Positions 61,507 to 64,000 of a DNA stretch of 64,000 nt are shown in pieces. The stretch is from Actinomycetes bacterium (GTDB lineage Bacteria > Actinomycetota > Acidimicrobiia > Acidimicrobiales > Palsa-688), in assembly GCA_021811865.1 (NCBI GenBank), contig JAKAQB010000005.1, positions 1-64,000 on the forward strand, given 5' to 3'. The notes below the pieces were generated by a model. It ran no database searches, was not told where the DNA came from, and worked only from the letters and a program-made list of their open reading frames with translations. How positions within the stretch are numbered: position 1 is the stretch's first letter; every line of letters begins with the position of its first letter. A program made the position numbers and the translations under genes.

Positions 61507-62436
61507 ATGTGTGGGATAGCAGGGATCATCCACCGCAGCGGACCGAGCAACCTCGGCCGTGAGCTGACGGCGATGCTCCAGTCGATGAAGCATCGCGGTC
61601 CTGACTCGACCGGCTTCGCCCTCTACGGCTCGGGGGCCGAAGGCTTCGTGCTGCGCATCAAGCTCGCCGACCCGCGCGAGCGGGGCGCCATCGACTGGGA
61701 GGAGTCGCTCGAGCACCGCCTGCACGAGATCGAGAACCGCCTCGCCAAGGTCGGCGCCGACGTGACCGAGGTCGACCGCACCACCGACTACGCCGTGCGG
61801 GTCGTGCTCGACTTCCGCGGTGACCTGAAGTCGCTCGTGGACCACGTGGAAGACGTCGCCGGCTGCGAGATCCTGTCTGCCGGCCACTCCCTCGAGATCG
61901 TGAAGGACCTCGGGGACGCCAACGAGGTGGCCGGGGATTACGGGCTCGCGGGCTTCCGGGGGACCCACGGCATCGGTCACGTGCGGATGGCGACGGAGTC
62001 GGACGTGGACATCGCCGGAGCCCATCCGTACTGGGCGTACCCGTTCAGCGACGTCGCCGTGGTCCACAACGGCCAGCTGACCAACTACCACCAGTGGCGC
62101 CGGCGGCTGGAGCGCATGGGGCACCGCTTCGCCTCGGAGTGCGACTCCGAGATCATCGCCGTGTACCTCGCCGAGAAGCTCGACCAGGGCGCCTCGCTGG
62201 AGACGGCGATCAAGGAGAGCCTCGACGACCTCGACGGCGTCTTCACCTACGTCGTGGTCACCAAGGACAGCCTCGGCGTGGCTAAGGACGAGATGGCTGC
62301 CAAGCCCCTCGTCCTCTACGAATCCGAGGACATGGTCGCCCTCGCGTCCGAGGAGGTCGCCATCCGGGCGGTCATCGACCACGAGATCGAGACCTACGAC
62401 CCCTACGAGCGGGAGGCACTGGTGTGGACGCTGTAG
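61507..62436 (+). CDS. mgsA: Glutamine amidotransferase class II subunit (MgsA/GlxB-like)
   Basis: 309 residues starting MCGIAGI, so Cys2 is the N-terminal nucleophile after Met removal. Other type-II amidotransferase motifs: MKHRGPDSTG, GIGHVRMATES and VVHNGQLTNY. It supplies the gamma-glutamyl or ammonia/methylamine transfer half of N-methylglutamate synthase. Good ribosome-binding site AGGAGGGG at ATG 61507, 15 bp after gmaS. Overlaps the next gene by 13 bp. Confidence 0.85.
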   Translation: MCGIAGIIHRSGPSNLGRELTAMLQSMKHRGPDSTGFALYGSGAEGFVLRIKLADPRERGAIDWEESLEHRLHEIENRLAKVGADVTEVDRTTDYAVRVVLDFRGDLKSLVDHVEDVAGCEILSAGHSLEIVKDLGDANEVAGDYGLAGFRGTHGIGHVRMATESDVDIAGAHPYWAYPFSDVAVVHNGQLTNYHQWRRRLERMGHRFASECDSEIIAVYLAEKLDQGASLETAIKESLDDLDGVFTYVVVTKDSLGVAKDEMAAKPLVLYESEDMVALASEEVAIRAVIDHEIETYDPYEREALVWTL

Positions 62437-63218
62437 TCGGCGAGCGCGCCGTCAGGTACGACGCCCGGGGCCTGGCCGAGCCGGGCGCCGTCGCGCCCGA
62501 GGTGGCCAAGGTCGACGGTAACGAGGCCACCTTCGACGCTGCCGACCTGTCGACACGGCAGGTCAACCTCGAGCTGCGGCGCCTCCTGTACGAGAACGAC
62601 ATCGACAAGGTCACCGTCGTCAACCCGGGCGCCAAGCACAGCCTGGGCGTCGGGATCCTGCGACGTTGCACGATCGTGTTCGATGGCAGCCTCGGGTACT
62701 TCGGTCTCGGCCTCATCGACGGCCCGGAGATCACGATCACCGGACGGGTCGGCTGGTCGGTCTGCGAGAACATGATGTCCGGTGTCGTCCAGATCGAGCG
62801 CAACGCGGGGTCGCTGACCGGCGCTGCCCTCCGGGGCGGTGACCTGGTGGTCCACGGCAGCGTCGGGGCCCGCACGGGGATCGACCAGAAGGGCGGGACC
62901 ATCCTCGTCGGCGGCAATGCAGGGCTGCTCACCGGCTTCATGATGCAGCGGGGTCGGCAGGTCATCTGCGGCGACACCGGTCCGGGCCTCGGGGACTCCA
63001 TGTACGACGGGACCATCTACGTGGGCGGCAAGGTGGCCGGGCTCGGCATCGACTGCGTCGAGGCGGAGCTCACCGACGCCGACGGCGAGATGCTCGACCG
63101 CAAGTTCTCGATCTACGGCTGGCAGCAGCCGACGAGCGGCTTCCGCAAGTTCGTGTGCGGCAAGAAGCTTTACAACTACGACAGCCTCGAGCCCAGCGAG
63201 CGCAAGCTCATCCTGTAG
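62424..63218 (+). CDS. mgsB: GXGXG-domain subunit (MgsB/GlxC-like)
   Basis: 264 residues of the glutamate-synthase C-terminal beta-helix type: LGYFGLGLIDGPEITITGRV, AALRGGDLVVHGSVGARTG, GGTILVGGNAGLLTGFMMQ and YDGTIYVGGKVAGLGIDC, all with regular Gly spacing. It is the structural bridge subunit of N-methylglutamate synthase or of a GltB-like complex. GTG 62424 lies inside the end of mgsA. Confidence 0.85.
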   Translation: MDAVVGERAVRYDARGLAEPGAVAPEVAKVDGNEATFDAADLSTRQVNLELRRLLYENDIDKVTVVNPGAKHSLGVGILRRCTIVFDGSLGYFGLGLIDGPEITITGRVGWSVCENMMSGVVQIERNAGSLTGAALRGGDLVVHGSVGARTGIDQKGGTILVGGNAGLLTGFMMQRGRQVICGDTGPGLGDSMYDGTIYVGGKVAGLGIDCVEAELTDADGEMLDRKFSIYGWQQPTSGFRKFVCGKKLYNYDSLEPSERKLIL

Positions 63219-63237
63219 CCGAGCAAAGGAGCGACCC

Positions 63238-64000
63238 ATGGAAGATCAGGTCTCGACGCGCAACGTGCTCGGCCACTCACGGATCTTCACCCCGGAGGTC
63301 ATCAACGACATCCACGTGAAGTCGGAGCTGGGCCGCTACCGGATGCGCGGCTTCTCGATGTTCAAGCCGATGCCGCACTGGGACCAGCTGATGTTCATGC
63401 CGGGCACGCTGACCCGGTTCGTGATCGAGGGTTACCGGGAGAAGTGCGAGACCAAGACGGTGCTCGGCGCCCGGTTCGCCAAGAACCCGATCGAGCTGGA
63501 CATCCCCGTCTACATCACGGGCATGAGCTTCGGTGCCCTGTCGATCGAGGCCAAGATGGCCCTCGCCAAGGGCGCGTCCATGGCCGGCACGGCGACCTGC
63601 TCCGGTGAGGGCGGCATGATCCCCCCGGAGCGGGACCTGTCGACCAAGTGGTACTACCAGTGCATACAGAGCCGGTACGGGTTCAACCCGCACCACCTGA
63701 TGCTCGCCGACGCGTGCGAGTTCTTCATCGGCCAGGGCTGCAAGGTCGGCCTGGGTGGTCACCTGATGGGCCAGAAGGTCACCGAGCAGGTCGCCGAGAT
63801 GCGGTCCCTGCCGGCGGGCATCGACCAACGCAGCCCGGCCCGCCACCCGGACTGGCTCGGTCCCGACGACCTGTCGCTCAAGATCCAGGAGATCCGGGAG
63901 GCGACGGATTACCGCATCCCGATCCAGCTGAAGCTCGGCGCGGCGCGCGTCTACGACGACGTCCGCATGGCCGCCAAGTGCGGCCCTGACATCATCTACC
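63238..64000 (+). CDS. mgsC: Glutamate-synthase-domain subunit (MgsC/GlxD-like), 3' cut by window edge
   Basis: The first 254 or so residues of a GltB FMN-domain protein: MEDQVSTRNVLGHSRIFTPE, then FSMFKPMPHWDQL, the substrate/FMN-barrel segments VYITGMSFGALSIEAKMALA and TCSGEGGM, and IPIQLKLGAARVYDDV. It carries the reductive half of N-methylglutamate synthase. ATG 63238 has AAAGGAG upstream. The 4Fe-4S region and the rest lie outside the window. Confidence 0.83.
   Translation, partial: MEDQVSTRNVLGHSRIFTPEVINDIHVKSELGRYRMRGFSMFKPMPHWDQLMFMPGTLTRFVIEGYREKCETKTVLGARFAKNPIELDIPVYITGMSFGALSIEAKMALAKGASMAGTATCSGEGGMIPPERDLSTKWYYQCIQSRYGFNPHHLMLADACEFFIGQGCKVGLGGHLMGQKVTEQVAEMRSLPAGIDQRSPARHPDWLGPDDLSLKIQEIREATDYRIPIQLKLGAARVYDDVRMAAKCGPDIIY

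Noticed and set aside
60037..62382. A 781-codon minus-strand open frame over gmaS and mgsA
   Set aside because: Opposite to genes with complete catalytic motifs and ribosome-binding sites.
60097..64000. Assimilatory glutamine synthetase plus glutamate synthase
   Set aside because: The split amidotransferase/GXGXG/FMN-domain order and the amine context suit gmaS-mgsABC (or glnT-glxBCD) better than glnA-gltBD; the GlnT/Glx option is not fully excluded.

Overview
The window is high-G+C DNA that reads like an actinobacterium. The gene content (red-type RuBisCO, leaderless starts, G/C-ending codons, actinobacterial IS families) would suit an Acidimicrobiia-like lineage, but that placement is an inference from gene content. 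There is no rRNA gene and one tRNA gene (tRNA-Ile-GAT).

Layout. 1-3 kb: an arginine deiminase operon, arcA (5' end cut by the window edge)-arcB-arcC. 3-15 kb: a mobile-element graveyard with pieces of IS21, IS66, IS1182 and IS630 transposases and one unassigned transposase. Between them lie a 3-hydroxyisobutyrate dehydrogenase-like gene, a broken peptide-binding protein gene, a CocE-type hydrolase, and a lower-G+C patch with an alpha/beta hydrolase, an APC permease and two damaged genes for small secreted proteins. The patch ends with an excisionase/tyrosine integrase pair next to the 3' end of tRNA-Ile. 15-22 kb: a LOV-GAF-PP2C phosphatase, a small NAD(P)-binding-protein operon and an acyl-CoA ligase.

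21.8-28.5 kb is a Calvin-cycle block: phosphoribulokinase, a two-component pair, and cbbR divergent from cbbL-cbbS-cbbX. Next come a DUF3987-like gene, a HAD gene, a four-gene ECF-type transporter operon (30.7-34.7 kb), two toxin-antitoxin-like loci whose toxin side looks internally deleted, and an orphan peptide-binding lipoprotein.

37.8-43.4 kb is the strongest candidate for an unusual system. It is a tightly overlapping five-gene operon: a DNA-binding multi-HTH protein, a coiled-coil protein, a BrxD-like P-loop-less ATPase, a BrxD-like active ATPase and an SF2 helicase. It is damaged by an in-frame amber codon and by a deletion that joins the last two genes.

44-64 kb is a methylated-amine catabolic region. 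It holds trimethylamine dehydrogenase (tmd), a PhyH-type dioxygenase, etfB-etfA with an EtfD-like quinone reductase (now split by an IS607 insertion), a GcvT-like demethylase and a sarcosine-oxidase-like flavoprotein with a LysR regulator. It continues with an amine permease and a glutamine-synthetase-like gmaS followed by the N-methylglutamate-synthase-type genes mgsA-mgsB-mgsC (the last cut by the window end). The permease and gmaS share the same promoter and operator architecture. Together with the Calvin cycle this suggests a cell that strips methyl groups from amines, passes electrons through ETF to the quinone pool, and may fix the CO2 produced. That metabolic reading is inference.
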